DNA of 64,000 nucleotides, taken from Martinezella dioscoreae (GTDB lineage Bacteria > Pseudomonadota > Alphaproteobacteria > Rhizobiales > Rhizobiaceae). Position 1 is the stretch's first letter. Each line of letters starts with the position of its first letter. A model generated the notes under the pieces. It saw only the letters and a list, made by a program, of their open reading frames with translations, ran no database searches and had not been told where the DNA came from. Made by a program: the position numbers and the translations under genes. This document shows positions 44,989-53,661 of the stretch, piece after piece. The stretch covers positions 1 through 64,000 of the forward strand of contig NZ_BLAJ01000009.1 of the NCBI RefSeq assembly GCF_009176305.1. Direction: 5' to 3'.

Positions 44989-45828
44989 CTATTCGGCGGC
45001 AACAAGGCGGGCGGAACGCGTTCCCGTCGACAGGCCGCGCACCAGGGTGGCAACAGCCTGGATGGTGTCTGCCGTTGCCTTGCCATCCTTCGTGAGGCTG
45101 GTGGCAATCTGATTGACGATCGCGGTACCGACGACGACGCCATCGGCGGCAGCGCCGATCAGCTTAGCGTGCTCGGCGGTCTTGACGCCGAAGCCGACGC
45201 AGACCGGCAACTCGGTGTGCTGCTTAATGCGCTTGACGGCGCCCGACACCAGCGACGGATCCGGCAGCGCCGAACCGGTGATGCCGTTCATAGAGACGTA
45301 ATAGACGAAGCCGGTCGTGTTCTTCAGAACCGTCGGCAGGCGCTTGTCGTCGGTGGTCGGCGTTGCCAGGCGGATGAAGTTGATGCCCTTGCGGATCGCC
45401 GGAATGCAAAGCTCGTCATCCATTTCCGGCGGCAGGTCGACGACGATCAGGCCGTCGATGCCGGCAGCCAGCGCATCATCGAGGAACCTTTCGACACCGT
45501 AGATGTAGATCGGATTGTAATAGCCCATCATCACGATCGGCGTATCGGCATCGACTTTCCGGAAATCGGCGGCGAGCTGCAGGGTCTTCTTCAGCGTCTG
45601 GCCGGCCTTCAGGGCGCGCTGGCCGGCAAGCTGGATCGCGGGACCGTCGGCCATGGGATCGGAAAAGGGCATTCCAAGTTCGATAACGTCGGCGCCGGCT
45701 TCCGGCAGCGCCTTCATGATGCCGAGGGAGGTCTCGTAATCGGGATCGCCGCCCATGAAATAGGTGACGAGTGCCGGGCGGCCTTCAGCCTTCAAAGCGG
45801 CGAAGCGTTTGTCCATACGTGCGGTCAT
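44989..45828 (-). CDS. trpA: Tryptophan synthase, alpha chain
   Basis: Cleaves indole-3-glycerol phosphate and channels indole to TrpB. 279 residues from the ATG at 45828, which has GAGG upstream and follows the trpB stop by ten bases; a longer frame to 45885 exists but lies inside trpB. Catalytic Glu50 (DVIELGMPFSDP) and Asp61 are both present. The flexible loop and FGVKTAEHA-type phosphate site are intact. Confidence 0.97.
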   Translation of the reverse strand: MTARMDKRFAALKAEGRPALVTYFMGGDPDYETSLGIMKALPEAGADVIELGMPFSDPMADGPAIQLAGQRALKAGQTLKKTLQLAADFRKVDADTPIVMMGYYNPIYIYGVERFLDDALAAGIDGLIVVDLPPEMDDELCIPAIRKGINFIRLATPTTDDKRLPTVLKNTTGFVYYVSMNGITGSALPDPSLVSGAVKRIKQHTELPVCVGFGVKTAEHAKLIGAAADGVVVGTAIVNQIATSLTKDGKATADTIQAVATLVRGLSTGTRSARLVAAE

Positions 45829-45838
45829 GGCGTCTACC

Positions 45839-47053
45839 TCACATTCCCAGAATCTTGCCGACGGTGAAGATGTCCTTGTCACCACGGCCGGAGAGGTTCA
45901 TCAGGATGATCTCATCCTTGCCCATCTTGGGGGCGCGCTTGATCACTTCGGCGAGCGCATGGCTCGGCTCGAGCGCCGGGATAATGCCTTCGAGGCGCGT
46001 CAGCGTCTGGAAGGCTTCGAGCGCCTCATGGTCCATGATCGGCACATATTCGGCGCGGCCGATATCGTTCAGCCAGGAATGTTCCGGGCCGATGCCGGGA
46101 TAATCGAGGCCGGCCGAAATCGAATGACCTTCCTTGATCTGGCCGTCGCCGTCCTGCAGCAGGTAGGTGCGGTTGCCATGCAGCACGCCGGGCGAACCGG
46201 CGGTGATGGAGGCGCAATGCTCATCACCCTGCAGGCCCTTGCCGCCGGCTTCGACGCCGACGATCTTGACGCCCTCGTCATCCAGGAACGGATGGAAGAT
46301 GCCGATGGCATTCGAGCCGCCGCCGACAGCCGCTATGACGAGATCCGGCAAGCGGCCTTCGGCCTCCAGGATCTGCGCGCGGGCTTCGGTGCCGATCACG
46401 GCCTGGAAATCGCGAACCATTTCCGGATAGGGATGCGGGCCGGCGGCCGTACCGATCAGATAATAGGTGTCGTCGACATTGGTGACCCAGTCGCGAAGGG
46501 CTTCGTTCATCGCGTCCTTCAGCGTGCCGCTGCCGGCCGTTACCGGAACAACCTCGGCGCCCAAGAGCTTCATGCGGAAGACGTTCGGCGCCTGGCGCTC
46601 GACATCGGTCGCGCCCATGTAGACGACGCAGGGCAGGCCGAAGCGGGCGGCAACCGTCGCCGAGGCCACGCCATGCTGACCGGCGCCGGTTTCAGCGATG
46701 ATGCGGGTCTTGCCCATGCGCTTGGCGAGCAGGATCTGGCCGATGCAGTTGTTGATCTTGTGCGAGCCGGTGTGGTTCAGCTCCTCACGCTTGAAGTAGA
46801 TCTTGGCGCCGCCAAGCTCGGCCGTCAGGCGCTCGGCGAAATAAAGCGGGCTCGGGCGGCCGATATAATGCGTGCCGAGAGCCTTCAGCTCTGCCTGGAA
46901 GGCCGGATCGTCCTTCGCCTTCGCCCATTCCTCCTGCAGATCCAGGATCAGCGGCATAAGCGTTTCGGCTACGAAACGTCCGCCGTAAATGCCGAAACGG
47001 CCATCCTCGTCGGGGCCGGAGCGGAAGGAATTGAGTTTAGGCGTCTGGTTCAC
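45839..47053 (-). CDS. trpB: Tryptophan synthase, beta chain
   Basis: PLP enzyme that condenses indole with serine. 404 residues; PLP-binding Lys99 in HTGSHKINN, and the phosphate-binding GGGSNAIG. Starts with GTG at 47053, overlapping the trpF stop (GTGA), with GGGAG six bases upstream inside trpF, so translation is probably coupled. Confidence 0.97.
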   Translation of the reverse strand: MNQTPKLNSFRSGPDEDGRFGIYGGRFVAETLMPLILDLQEEWAKAKDDPAFQAELKALGTHYIGRPSPLYFAERLTAELGGAKIYFKREELNHTGSHKINNCIGQILLAKRMGKTRIIAETGAGQHGVASATVAARFGLPCVVYMGATDVERQAPNVFRMKLLGAEVVPVTAGSGTLKDAMNEALRDWVTNVDDTYYLIGTAAGPHPYPEMVRDFQAVIGTEARAQILEAEGRLPDLVIAAVGGGSNAIGIFHPFLDDEGVKIVGVEAGGKGLQGDEHCASITAGSPGVLHGNRTYLLQDGDGQIKEGHSISAGLDYPGIGPEHSWLNDIGRAEYVPIMDHEALEAFQTLTRLEGIIPALEPSHALAEVIKRAPKMGKDEIILMNLSGRGDKDIFTVGKILGM

Positions 47054-47724
47054 TTTCTACTCCCTGCTGCCGGTTCCGGCAGACATGCTTCTGCAAAAGC
47101 GTCGAAAAACTGGTCGATCTTGCCGAGATCCTTCACACCAGGCGCACTTTCCAGCGCCGAGGAGAGATCGATACCGCTGGCCTTGGTGGAGGCCAGTGCC
47201 TCGGCGACATTGTCCTTGTTGACACCGCCGGACAGCATATAGTCCACCCGATCGTCGACCCAACTCATCAAGCTCCAATCGAAGGATACGCCATTTCCGC
47301 CCGGCAGCTCCGAACCAACAGGCGGCTTGGCGTCGAACAGGAAGCGGTCGGCAATACCGATATAGGATTCCACCCGCTTCAGATCGTCGGCGTCTCGCAC
47401 CGACATGGCCTTCATGACGGGGACATTATAGACCGCTTTGATGGTCAAGACACGCTCGGGGCTCTCATTGCCGTGGAGCTGCAGCATATCCGGCTTCACC
47501 AGCGACATGATCTCATCGAGATCGTCATTGGTCGGGTTGACCGTGACGGCGACAACCTTCGCCTTGCCGCGCGCGCGCTCGGCAAGCTCGCCGGCGAGAT
47601 CCGGCTCGATATAGCGCGGGCTTTTTTCAAAGAAGATAAAGCCGATATGGGTAGCACCGCGCTCAAGAGCACGATCCACCGCCTCCGGCGTCTTCAGACC
47701 ACAAATTTTGATATCGGGGTTCAT
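47050..47724 (-). CDS. trpF: Phosphoribosylanthranilate isomerase
   Basis: Barrel enzyme of tryptophan synthesis, third step. 224 residues; catalytic Cys in IKICGLKTPEAV and Asp in LSGGVNKDNV-preceding strand. The start at 47724 (MNPDIKICG) fits the family; the longer frame to 47805 includes spacer sequence. First gene of the trpF-trpB-trpA-accD-folC transcription unit. I see no leader peptide rich in Trp codons upstream. Confidence 0.95.
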   Translation of the reverse strand: MNPDIKICGLKTPEAVDRALERGATHIGFIFFEKSPRYIEPDLAGELAERARGKAKVVAVTVNPTNDDLDEIMSLVKPDMLQLHGNESPERVLTIKAVYNVPVMKAMSVRDADDLKRVESYIGIADRFLFDAKPPVGSELPGGNGVSFDWSLMSWVDDRVDYMLSGGVNKDNVAEALASTKASGIDLSSALESAPGVKDLGKIDQFFDAFAEACLPEPAAGSRK

Positions 47725-47823
47725 GGCAGCGGAGTGACACGAAATTTCGCAAGAGTCGAGCCTAAAGGCGACGTTGGCGGGATTTTTGCGTGGCTCCAAG
47801 GCCATCGTATATGAAATAGAAAG

Positions 47824-47911
47824 TGCCCCTCACCCAGCCCTCTCCCCGTTTTGACGGGAAGAGGGGCAATCTGGCAAAACTCCTTCGCCCCGCGTGCGGG
47901 GAGAAGGTGGA
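47824..47911. repeat. RIME-like palindromic repeat
   Basis: Two palindromic modules: CCCCTCACCCAGCCCTCTCC with GGGAAGAGGGGC, then CCTTCGCCCCGCG with CGGGGAGAAGG. The fullest copy of the family in the window. It lies in the 275-base spacer between trpF and the YgjP-like gene. Confidence 0.8.
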
Positions 47912-47999
47912 CTCGAACAGTTGAGCGAAGCGAACTGTGAGAGGACGGATGATGGGCCAACCTGCCTATATGCGATTGCCTTGCGCACCTCTATGCAGC

Positions 48000-48761
48000 T
48001 CAATCAAAATCAATCGCATGCAGCTGGCTGCCGTGGCGCTTCAGCCAGGCTTTGGCCTCGTCCATATCGGGGCAGAGTTTGCGGCAGAGCGCCCAGAAGC
48101 GCGGGCCATGGTTCATTTCGCGCAAATGCGCGACTTCGTGGGCGGCGAGGTAATCGATGACCAGGGGCGGCGCCATGACGATGCGCCAGGAGAAGCTCAG
48201 GTTCCCTTGCGAGGAGCAGGAGCCCCAACGGCTGCGGGTATCCTTCATGGTGACGGACGTGACGCTGGCGCGGATGGCCTTGGCGTGGACAGCCACAAGC
48301 TTTTCCAGATCGGCGCGGGCCTCTTTCTTCAGGAAAGTGGCGATGCGGCGGCCGGCATGTTCCGGCATGCCGCTGACGCGCAGCACCGGAACGCCCTCGA
48401 CGACGATGGCTTCGGTGAGGCCCCGCAAGGTTCCGGTGTGCTCGATCCGGTGGCGCACGCCGCGCAGGAGGATTTCGCTGCCGCCGCGCAGGCTGTTGTC
48501 GACGGAGAATTTCGCGAGCTTGGTCAGCAGCCAACCCTGATGCCTATCGAGGAAGGCATTGACCTCGCGTGCCGCCAGGCCACGCGGGATGGTCATCTTC
48601 AGCGATCGCCCGCCAGGCTCGATCCGGAGCGTGATGCGGGTGGCGCGCTCGTGCTGGCGGATCGTCAGGGGCATCAACCGGCCGGCAACATCGAGCGTAC
48701 GCGTTTCCGGTGCGGCCACCTTGGCTTGCGGTTTGCGGGGTCTGGAGAGCAGCGGAAACAT
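48000..48761 (-). CDS. YgjP-like metallopeptidase (M48/SprT-like, DUF45)
   Basis: 253-residue cytoplasmic protein of the YgjP/WSS1-like metallopeptidase family. The zinc motif HEVAH is at 208-212, followed by His218 in EMNHGPRFW. RWGSCSSQGNLSF is the family signature before it. No signal peptide or membrane segment. The biological substrate is unknown. Transcribed alone; separated from DUF2852 upstream by a strong terminator. Confidence 0.9.
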   Translation of the reverse strand: MFPLLSRPRKPQAKVAAPETRTLDVAGRLMPLTIRQHERATRITLRIEPGGRSLKMTIPRGLAAREVNAFLDRHQGWLLTKLAKFSVDNSLRGGSEILLRGVRHRIEHTGTLRGLTEAIVVEGVPVLRVSGMPEHAGRRIATFLKKEARADLEKLVAVHAKAIRASVTSVTMKDTRSRWGSCSSQGNLSFSWRIVMAPPLVIDYLAAHEVAHLREMNHGPRFWALCRKLCPDMDEAKAWLKRHGSQLHAIDFD

Positions 48762-48801
48762 GAGGCAGTTTTATATGATTCGCGGGGATTTCTGGCAAAG
48801 A

Positions 48802-48829
48802 AAAACCGGCATCGAGCGATGCCGGTTTT
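48802..48829 (-). terminator. Rho-independent terminator after the DUF2852 gene
   Basis: A perfect 13-base stem (AAAACCGGCATCG with CGATGCCGGTTTT), two-base loop, followed on the minus strand by more T. It lies 21 bases past the stop codon at 48851. Confidence 0.93.
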
Positions 48830-48850
48830 GACCTCGTGACGGAACTCCCG

Positions 48851-49291
48851 TCACGGCGTCTTGAACTCGGTTGGCGAGCCGCCATTGTCATTGCGCTTGA
48901 CGCTGTTGCGCTCGCGCATGAAGCGGTCGAATTCTTCCTGATCCTTGGCGCGGCGCAGTTCGCGAGCATAAGCATCGAATTCGGCGCGCATTTCGTCCAG
49001 CTTGCGGCGCTCCTGTTCGAGGCGCTCAAGCTCTGCCCGGCGCCAGTCGTCGAAGGCGACGTTGCCGGTGGAGGAAAAGGAATGGCGATGACGATTGCGA
49101 TAGCGTCCGCAGCCAGCAAACATGCCGTCGGTCCTTTCATTCACATCCCGTTTGAATTCCCGCAAACGTTCTCCGAAGAGAATATAGGCGAGCATGGCGA
49201 AGCCAAGCGGCCAGAAGACCACGAAGCCAAGCACCATCAGGGCAATAGTAGCCGGAGTCCAATCCGGGCGAAGCAATGCAGATTGGTTCAT
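48851..49291 (-). CDS. DUF2852 family small membrane protein
   Basis: 146 residues. One hydrophobic segment near the N-terminus (TPATIALMVLGFVVFWPLGFAM), then a basic, glycine/serine stretch and a long charged helix rich in Glu and Arg (WRRAELERLEQERRKLDEM) likely to form a coiled coil facing the cytoplasm. Matches DUF2852, of unknown function. The start at 49291 has GAGGA ten bases upstream, better than the ATG at 49309. Monocistronic. Confidence 0.85.
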   Translation of the reverse strand: MNQSALLRPDWTPATIALMVLGFVVFWPLGFAMLAYILFGERLREFKRDVNERTDGMFAGCGRYRNRHRHSFSSTGNVAFDDWRRAELERLEQERRKLDEMRAEFDAYARELRRAKDQEEFDRFMRERNSVKRNDNGGSPTEFKTP

Positions 49292-49611
49292 TGTCAGGTA
49301 TCCTCGCACTGCGCATTGCCCCTCGACCGACGCCGGTCAATGGTCAGGCTTCTGCGCGGTTTTTAAAGCTCTACCTGCATCTCAGCGCGTTCCAAGGACG
49401 CGCGGCGCGGTAAACGGCCCGATCATCTCTGCGGTACCGCCGGATTCGAGATGGTAACCTGTTCGTGAGGCTTCAATGGGATCGCTTGATGGAATCGGAC
49501 AAGTGCTTGAATCGGCGCGGATAATTCAACAAAAGCTAATATTTTGCATAGTAGGGCAGTTCGGCTCATCAACAAGTTCCGAACTGCCCTATCTATTTGA
49601 TCTTACTTCTT
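49292..49611. other. Intergenic spacer between DUF2852 and phaZ genes
   Basis: About 320 bases with no recognisable gene. It contains the hairpin at 49552-49591 and should hold the DUF2852 promoter. Confidence 0.5.
49552..49591 (-). terminator. Hairpin after phaZ, probable terminator
   Basis: Perfect 13-base arms TAGGGCAGTTCGG (49552-49564) and CCGAACTGCCCTA (49579-49591), 14-base loop. It begins 20 bases beyond the phaZ stop on the minus strand. There is no clear T-tract, so it may act as a transcript-stabilising hairpin instead. Confidence 0.6.
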
Positions 49612-50889
49612 TCAAGCGGATTTTCCGCCCTTGATGACCCGCTTGACCACCGACCGGCCGGTGCGGGCATGTTCGCGGGTGAAGGCCAGGATGCGCGGCG
49701 CAATTTCGCGGCGGAAGCGCGAGCCGTTGAAGACGCCGTAGTGGCCGACATCCGGCTGCAGGTAGTGCATGCGCATATGGTCGGGGATATTGGTGCTGAT
49801 GGTCTGCGCCGCATGCGTCTGCCCGACGCCGGAGATATCGTCGTTTTCGCCTTCGACGGTTAGAAGCGCGACGTTGCGAATAGCTGAGGGATCGACGCGC
49901 TCGCCGCGATGCATCAGCTCGCCCTTTGGCAGCGCATGCTTCATGAAGACCTGATCGACCGTCTGCAGATAGAATTCCGCCGTCAGATCCATGACCGCCA
50001 GATATTCATCGTAGAAATCGCGGTGCTTCTCCGCCGGTTCGCCGTCATTCTTGACGAGGTGCACAAAGAAGTCCTTGTGCGCGATCATGTGTCGGTCGAG
50101 GTTCATCGACATGAAGCCGGAAAGCTGCAGGAAGCCGGGGTAGACCGGCCGCATGAAGCCCGGCTGCGGCCAGGGCACGTTCATGACCACATTGTCGGCG
50201 AACCATTCCAGCGGCTTTTCCTTGGCAAGCTGGTTGACCGCCGTCGGATTGATGCGGGTATCGATCGGGCCACCCATCAGCGTCATGGATGAGGGTGCCA
50301 GGCGATCACCCGCCGCTTCCATCACAGCAGCGGCGGCCAGGACAGGCACTGACGGCTGGCAGACGGCGACGACATGCGTATCCGGCCCGAGGTGGTGCAG
50401 CATCTCGATGATGTAATCGATATAGTCGTCGAGATCGAAGGTGCCTTCAGTCATCGGCACCATGCGGGCATCGATCCAATCGGTGATGTAGACATCGGCA
50501 CCCGGCAGCAGTGCTTCCACGGTGCCGCGCAGCAGCGTCGCATAATGGCCCGACATCGGCGCGACGATCAGGATGCGCGGATCGGCGCTGTGGCCGGCGG
50601 GCAGGCTGCGCTCGAAATGGATGAGATTGCAGAAGGGCTTCTTCCAGACGATCTTTTCGTGAACCGAGACCGGTTTGCCGTCGATCACCGTCTCCGGAAG
50701 GCCGAATTCCGGCTTGCCGTAGCGCCGGGTGGTGCGCTCGAAAACTTCGAGACTGGCCGTCAAGGTGCGGCCGAATACCGTATGCGAAAGGGGATTAAGG
50801 GGATTGGCATAGGCCAGGCGCATCATGTCCGCCGCGGCGCGAAAGGGTGCGAGAGCGGCGTGATTGAGTTCGTAAAACTGATAAAACAT
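49612..50889 (-). CDS. phaZ: Intracellular polyhydroxyalkanoate depolymerase
   Basis: Mobilises stored polyhydroxybutyrate in the cytoplasm. 425 residues, alpha/beta-hydrolase of the intracellular PhaZ type. The nucleophile is Cys177 in VVAVCQPSVP, the cysteine variant of the lipase box known from intracellular depolymerases. The C-terminal His lies in PDVGHYGVFNG. N-terminus MFYQFYELNHAALAP fits the family, so I start at 50889 rather than 50937. No PHA synthase or phasin gene nearby. An inverted repeat lies about 125-160 bases upstream. Confidence 0.93.
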   Translation of the reverse strand: MFYQFYELNHAALAPFRAAADMMRLAYANPLNPLSHTVFGRTLTASLEVFERTTRRYGKPEFGLPETVIDGKPVSVHEKIVWKKPFCNLIHFERSLPAGHSADPRILIVAPMSGHYATLLRGTVEALLPGADVYITDWIDARMVPMTEGTFDLDDYIDYIIEMLHHLGPDTHVVAVCQPSVPVLAAAAVMEAAGDRLAPSSMTLMGGPIDTRINPTAVNQLAKEKPLEWFADNVVMNVPWPQPGFMRPVYPGFLQLSGFMSMNLDRHMIAHKDFFVHLVKNDGEPAEKHRDFYDEYLAVMDLTAEFYLQTVDQVFMKHALPKGELMHRGERVDPSAIRNVALLTVEGENDDISGVGQTHAAQTISTNIPDHMRMHYLQPDVGHYGVFNGSRFRREIAPRILAFTREHARTGRSVVKRVIKGGKSA

Positions 50890-51011
50890 GGGGGCTTTAC
50901 CTTTCGTGATGCGAGGGCATTCGGCCGCGCAGATCACCTAAATCATTGAAGCGCACGCGCCTTGCGTGTCGCTGCCTTCACTGCGGCGCTCCTCCGGTCG
51001 CGCTGTGCAGC

Positions 51012-51048
51012 AGGATAATGACGGTTCCTCGTGCGCGATCATTATCCT
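51012..51048. promoter_or_regulatory. Perfect inverted repeat upstream of phaZ
   Basis: Arms AGGATAATGA (51012-51021) and TCATTATCCT (51039-51048), 17-base spacer, about 125 bases before the phaZ start. It could be an operator or an RNA hairpin in a leader. The remainder of the 50890-51187 spacer shows only the terminator of the upstream gene. Confidence 0.45.
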
Positions 51049-51112
51049 TCCTATAATCCAACCTAGCAGTTTTTGCTGCAGAGCAACATAACTACAATTG
51101 GTTCTTATCGAT

Positions 51113-51141
51113 AAAAAACGCCGGAGAATTGCTTCCCCGGC
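51113..51141 (-). terminator. Rho-independent terminator after the FAH-family gene
   Basis: GCCGGGG and CTCCGGC arms around an AAGCAATT loop on the minus strand, followed by GTTTTTTAT. It begins about 45 bases beyond the stop codon. Confidence 0.82.
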
Positions 51142-51187
51142 ATCAAGAATGATCTCAAAAGGTTAAAGTTCCTGAGCTTCGCACGCC

Positions 51188-52030
51188 TTACGCGTCGGCC
51201 AGGAAGGTCTGGCGCTGCGTGCCCAAGCCTTCTATGCCCAGCTCAACGACATCGCCCGGCTTCAGGTACTGCGGCGGCTTCATGCCCATGCCGACGCCCG
51301 GAGGCGTGCCGGTGGAGATGACGTCGCCGGGATGTAGCGACATGAACTGGCTGAGATAGGAGACGAGATGGGCAACGCCATAGACCATGGTCCTGGTCGA
51401 GCCGTTCTGCATCATCTTGCCGTTGACCTTCAGCCACATGCCGAGATTCTGCGGATCGGCAATCTCATCCTTGGTGACCAGCCAAGGGCCGATCGGGCCA
51501 AAGGTGTCGCAGGACTTGCCCTTGGTCCACTGTCCGGAGCGCTCGGTCTGGAAGGCGCGCTCGGAGACGTCGTGGGAAACGCAGTAACCGGCGACATAAT
51601 CAAGCGCATCGGCTTCGCTGACATATTTTGCCGTCTTGCCGATAACGACGCCAAGCTCGACTTCCCAGTCGGTCTTTTCGGAGCCGCGCGGGATCAGCAC
51701 ATTGTCGTTCGGGCCGACGATGGCCGAGCTTGCCTTCATGAAAATGATCGGCTCCGGCGGCACGGTCGCGCCGGTTTCGGCGGCATGATCAGAGAAGTTC
51801 AGGCCGATGCAGATGAACTTGCCGGTGCCCGCAACGCAGGCACCGAGGCGGCCTTCCGGCAATTCAGGTAGGCTTTTCGGATCAAGGGCTGCGATCTTCG
51901 CAAGACCTGCCGGCGAAATGGCCTCACCGCCGATATCGGCGACGTGGGCGGAGAGATCGCGGATCTTGCCGTCGCTATCCAGAAGCGCCGGCTTTTCCTT
52001 ACCGACTTCGCCAACACGCAACAGTTTCAT
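51188..52030 (-). CDS. Fumarylacetoacetate hydrolase family protein
   Basis: 280 residues of the FAH superfamily, which hydrolyses or isomerises C-C bonds of beta-diketo acids, or lyses ureidoglycolate. The metal-binding core is TDWEVELGVVIGK, with KSCDTFGPIGPWLV and STGTPPGVGMGMKPP as the family's other conserved blocks. N-terminal lid domain of about 65 residues. No aromatic-catabolism genes adjoin it, so the substrate cannot be inferred. Probably monocistronic, with its own terminator. Confidence 0.88.
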   Translation of the reverse strand: MKLLRVGEVGKEKPALLDSDGKIRDLSAHVADIGGEAISPAGLAKIAALDPKSLPELPEGRLGACVAGTGKFICIGLNFSDHAAETGATVPPEPIIFMKASSAIVGPNDNVLIPRGSEKTDWEVELGVVIGKTAKYVSEADALDYVAGYCVSHDVSERAFQTERSGQWTKGKSCDTFGPIGPWLVTKDEIADPQNLGMWLKVNGKMMQNGSTRTMVYGVAHLVSYLSQFMSLHPGDVISTGTPPGVGMGMKPPQYLKPGDVVELGIEGLGTQRQTFLADA

Positions 52031-52179
52031 GGACTTTCCTTCCCTGCATCTTCAAAGACGAGATTACTCTTACGATAAAATTGCTGGCACCATATATGAA
52101 CGAGTTATTCACCAGTGTCACCAATCGATTTTGAGGAGCCTAGCACGGTTCGGCTCTTCGCGCCGGAAAAACAGCTTTT

Positions 52180-53598
52180 CTAGTTCGGGGATAATGACCT
52201 GGCGATTTCGACGATGACATCGAAAGCCATATCGATGTCATCAGCCGTCGCCTCAAACTGGCCGGCCTGAAAGCGGATGACCAACCTGCCGCCAACGCGG
52301 GTCTGCGTCAGATAGATGCGGCCATCATTGTTGATGGCATTGAGTAGCCCCTGGGTGTGGCTTTCCTGATCGATACCCGCGGGCGCCTTGTGATCGAAGG
52401 AAAACAGCGATAGGAACGGTTCGGTGACGATTTCGAAATCGGGCTCGGCGGCGAGACGCTTAGCCAGATTCTGCGACCAGGAGACATGATTTCGGATCAT
52501 CGTCCGCAATCCTTCCAAGCCGTGATAGCGCAACAGGAACCAAAGTTTGAGCGCGCGGAAGCGGCGCCCAAGCGGCACCGACCATTCCGAGTAATTGATG
52601 ATACCGTCATGGCCATGCGTGCGGAGATATTCGGGCTGGATCGCCAGCGTGCGGACCAGCGTCTCCGGCTCGCGCACGAACTGGACGGAGCAATCGAATT
52701 GCGCGCCGAGCCATTTATGCGGGTTGAAGACGACGGAATCGGCATGCTCGACGCCGTGCCACAGGGTGCGGAACTCCGGGCAGATCATTGCCGAGCCAGC
52801 CCAGGCGGCATCGACATGGACGTAGAGCCCATGCGCATGGGCCACCTTAACGACAGCGGCGATATCATCGCAGGCACCGACGCTGGTGCCGCCGACACAG
52901 GCGATGACGCCGGCCGGCAGCAGTCCAGCAGCGCGATCACGCTCGATCGCATCGGCAATTGCTTTCGGATCCATGGCTTTGTTGGGACCACCAGAGGGAA
53001 TCCGCACCAGATTTTCCTGCCCGACCCCGGCAATCCAGATGGCGCGGTCAATGGACGTATGGACCTGATCGGTCGAATAGATGCGCACCGCTTTGTTGGC
53101 CGCAAGTCCGCGTTTGTTGCCCTGCCAGTCCAGCGCTCTTTCGCGCATCACGAGGACGGCGGCAAGCGTTGCTGTCGAGGCGGAATCCTGAATGACGCCG
53201 GTGAAGCTTTCCGGCAGACCGAGGGCCTGCCGCAGCCAATCGACAACTTTCGTTTCAAGCTCGGTGGCGGAAGGTGACGTCTGCCAGAGCATGCATTGAG
53301 CGGCGATGGCGCTGACCAGATATTCGGCAACCACCGAGACGGGAGCGGCGTTGGCTGGGAAATAGGCAAAGAAGCGCGGGTGCTGCCAGTGCGTCATGCC
53401 GGGCACCAGGATATCCTCGAAATCTTTGAAGATATCCTCCATCGCTTCGCCCGATTCCGGTGGAGAATCAGCTATATGCGCCGATATTTCGCCCGGCGCC
53501 ATCTTCGCCCGGACCGGCCTGTCACGAAGCGACGCGCGGTAATCCGCGCCCCAATGTGCCGCTTTCTCCGACCACTGCCGGAACTCTTCCCAGTTCAT
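52180..53598 (-). CDS. PLP-dependent decarboxylase (group II, aromatic amino acid type)
   Basis: 472 residues of the group II decarboxylase family (aromatic-L-amino-acid, glutamate or histidine decarboxylases). PLP-binding Lys295 in NPHKWLGAQFDC and Asp263 in HVDAAWAGSAM, which holds the pyridine nitrogen. N-terminal MTHWQHPRFFAYFPANA matches the aromatic-decarboxylase class most closely. The exact amino acid is unknown. It is 63 bases downstream of the glutathionyl reductase on the same strand, possibly co-transcribed. Confidence 0.87.
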   Translation of the reverse strand: MNWEEFRQWSEKAAHWGADYRASLRDRPVRAKMAPGEISAHIADSPPESGEAMEDIFKDFEDILVPGMTHWQHPRFFAYFPANAAPVSVVAEYLVSAIAAQCMLWQTSPSATELETKVVDWLRQALGLPESFTGVIQDSASTATLAAVLVMRERALDWQGNKRGLAANKAVRIYSTDQVHTSIDRAIWIAGVGQENLVRIPSGGPNKAMDPKAIADAIERDRAAGLLPAGVIACVGGTSVGACDDIAAVVKVAHAHGLYVHVDAAWAGSAMICPEFRTLWHGVEHADSVVFNPHKWLGAQFDCSVQFVREPETLVRTLAIQPEYLRTHGHDGIINYSEWSVPLGRRFRALKLWFLLRYHGLEGLRTMIRNHVSWSQNLAKRLAAEPDFEIVTEPFLSLFSFDHKAPAGIDQESHTQGLLNAINNDGRIYLTQTRVGGRLVIRFQAGQFEATADDIDMAFDVIVEIARSLSPN

Positions 53599-53661
53599 GA
53601 CGATCCTCCCTGATCCATCGAACGAGGGGACCTTAGACCGGTTTTGGAACTCGGTCGAGTA

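Noticed and set aside
49612..50889. Loss of the catalytic serine in PhaZ
   Set aside because: The cysteine in the lipase-box position is normal for intracellular PHA depolymerases, so this is not a defect.
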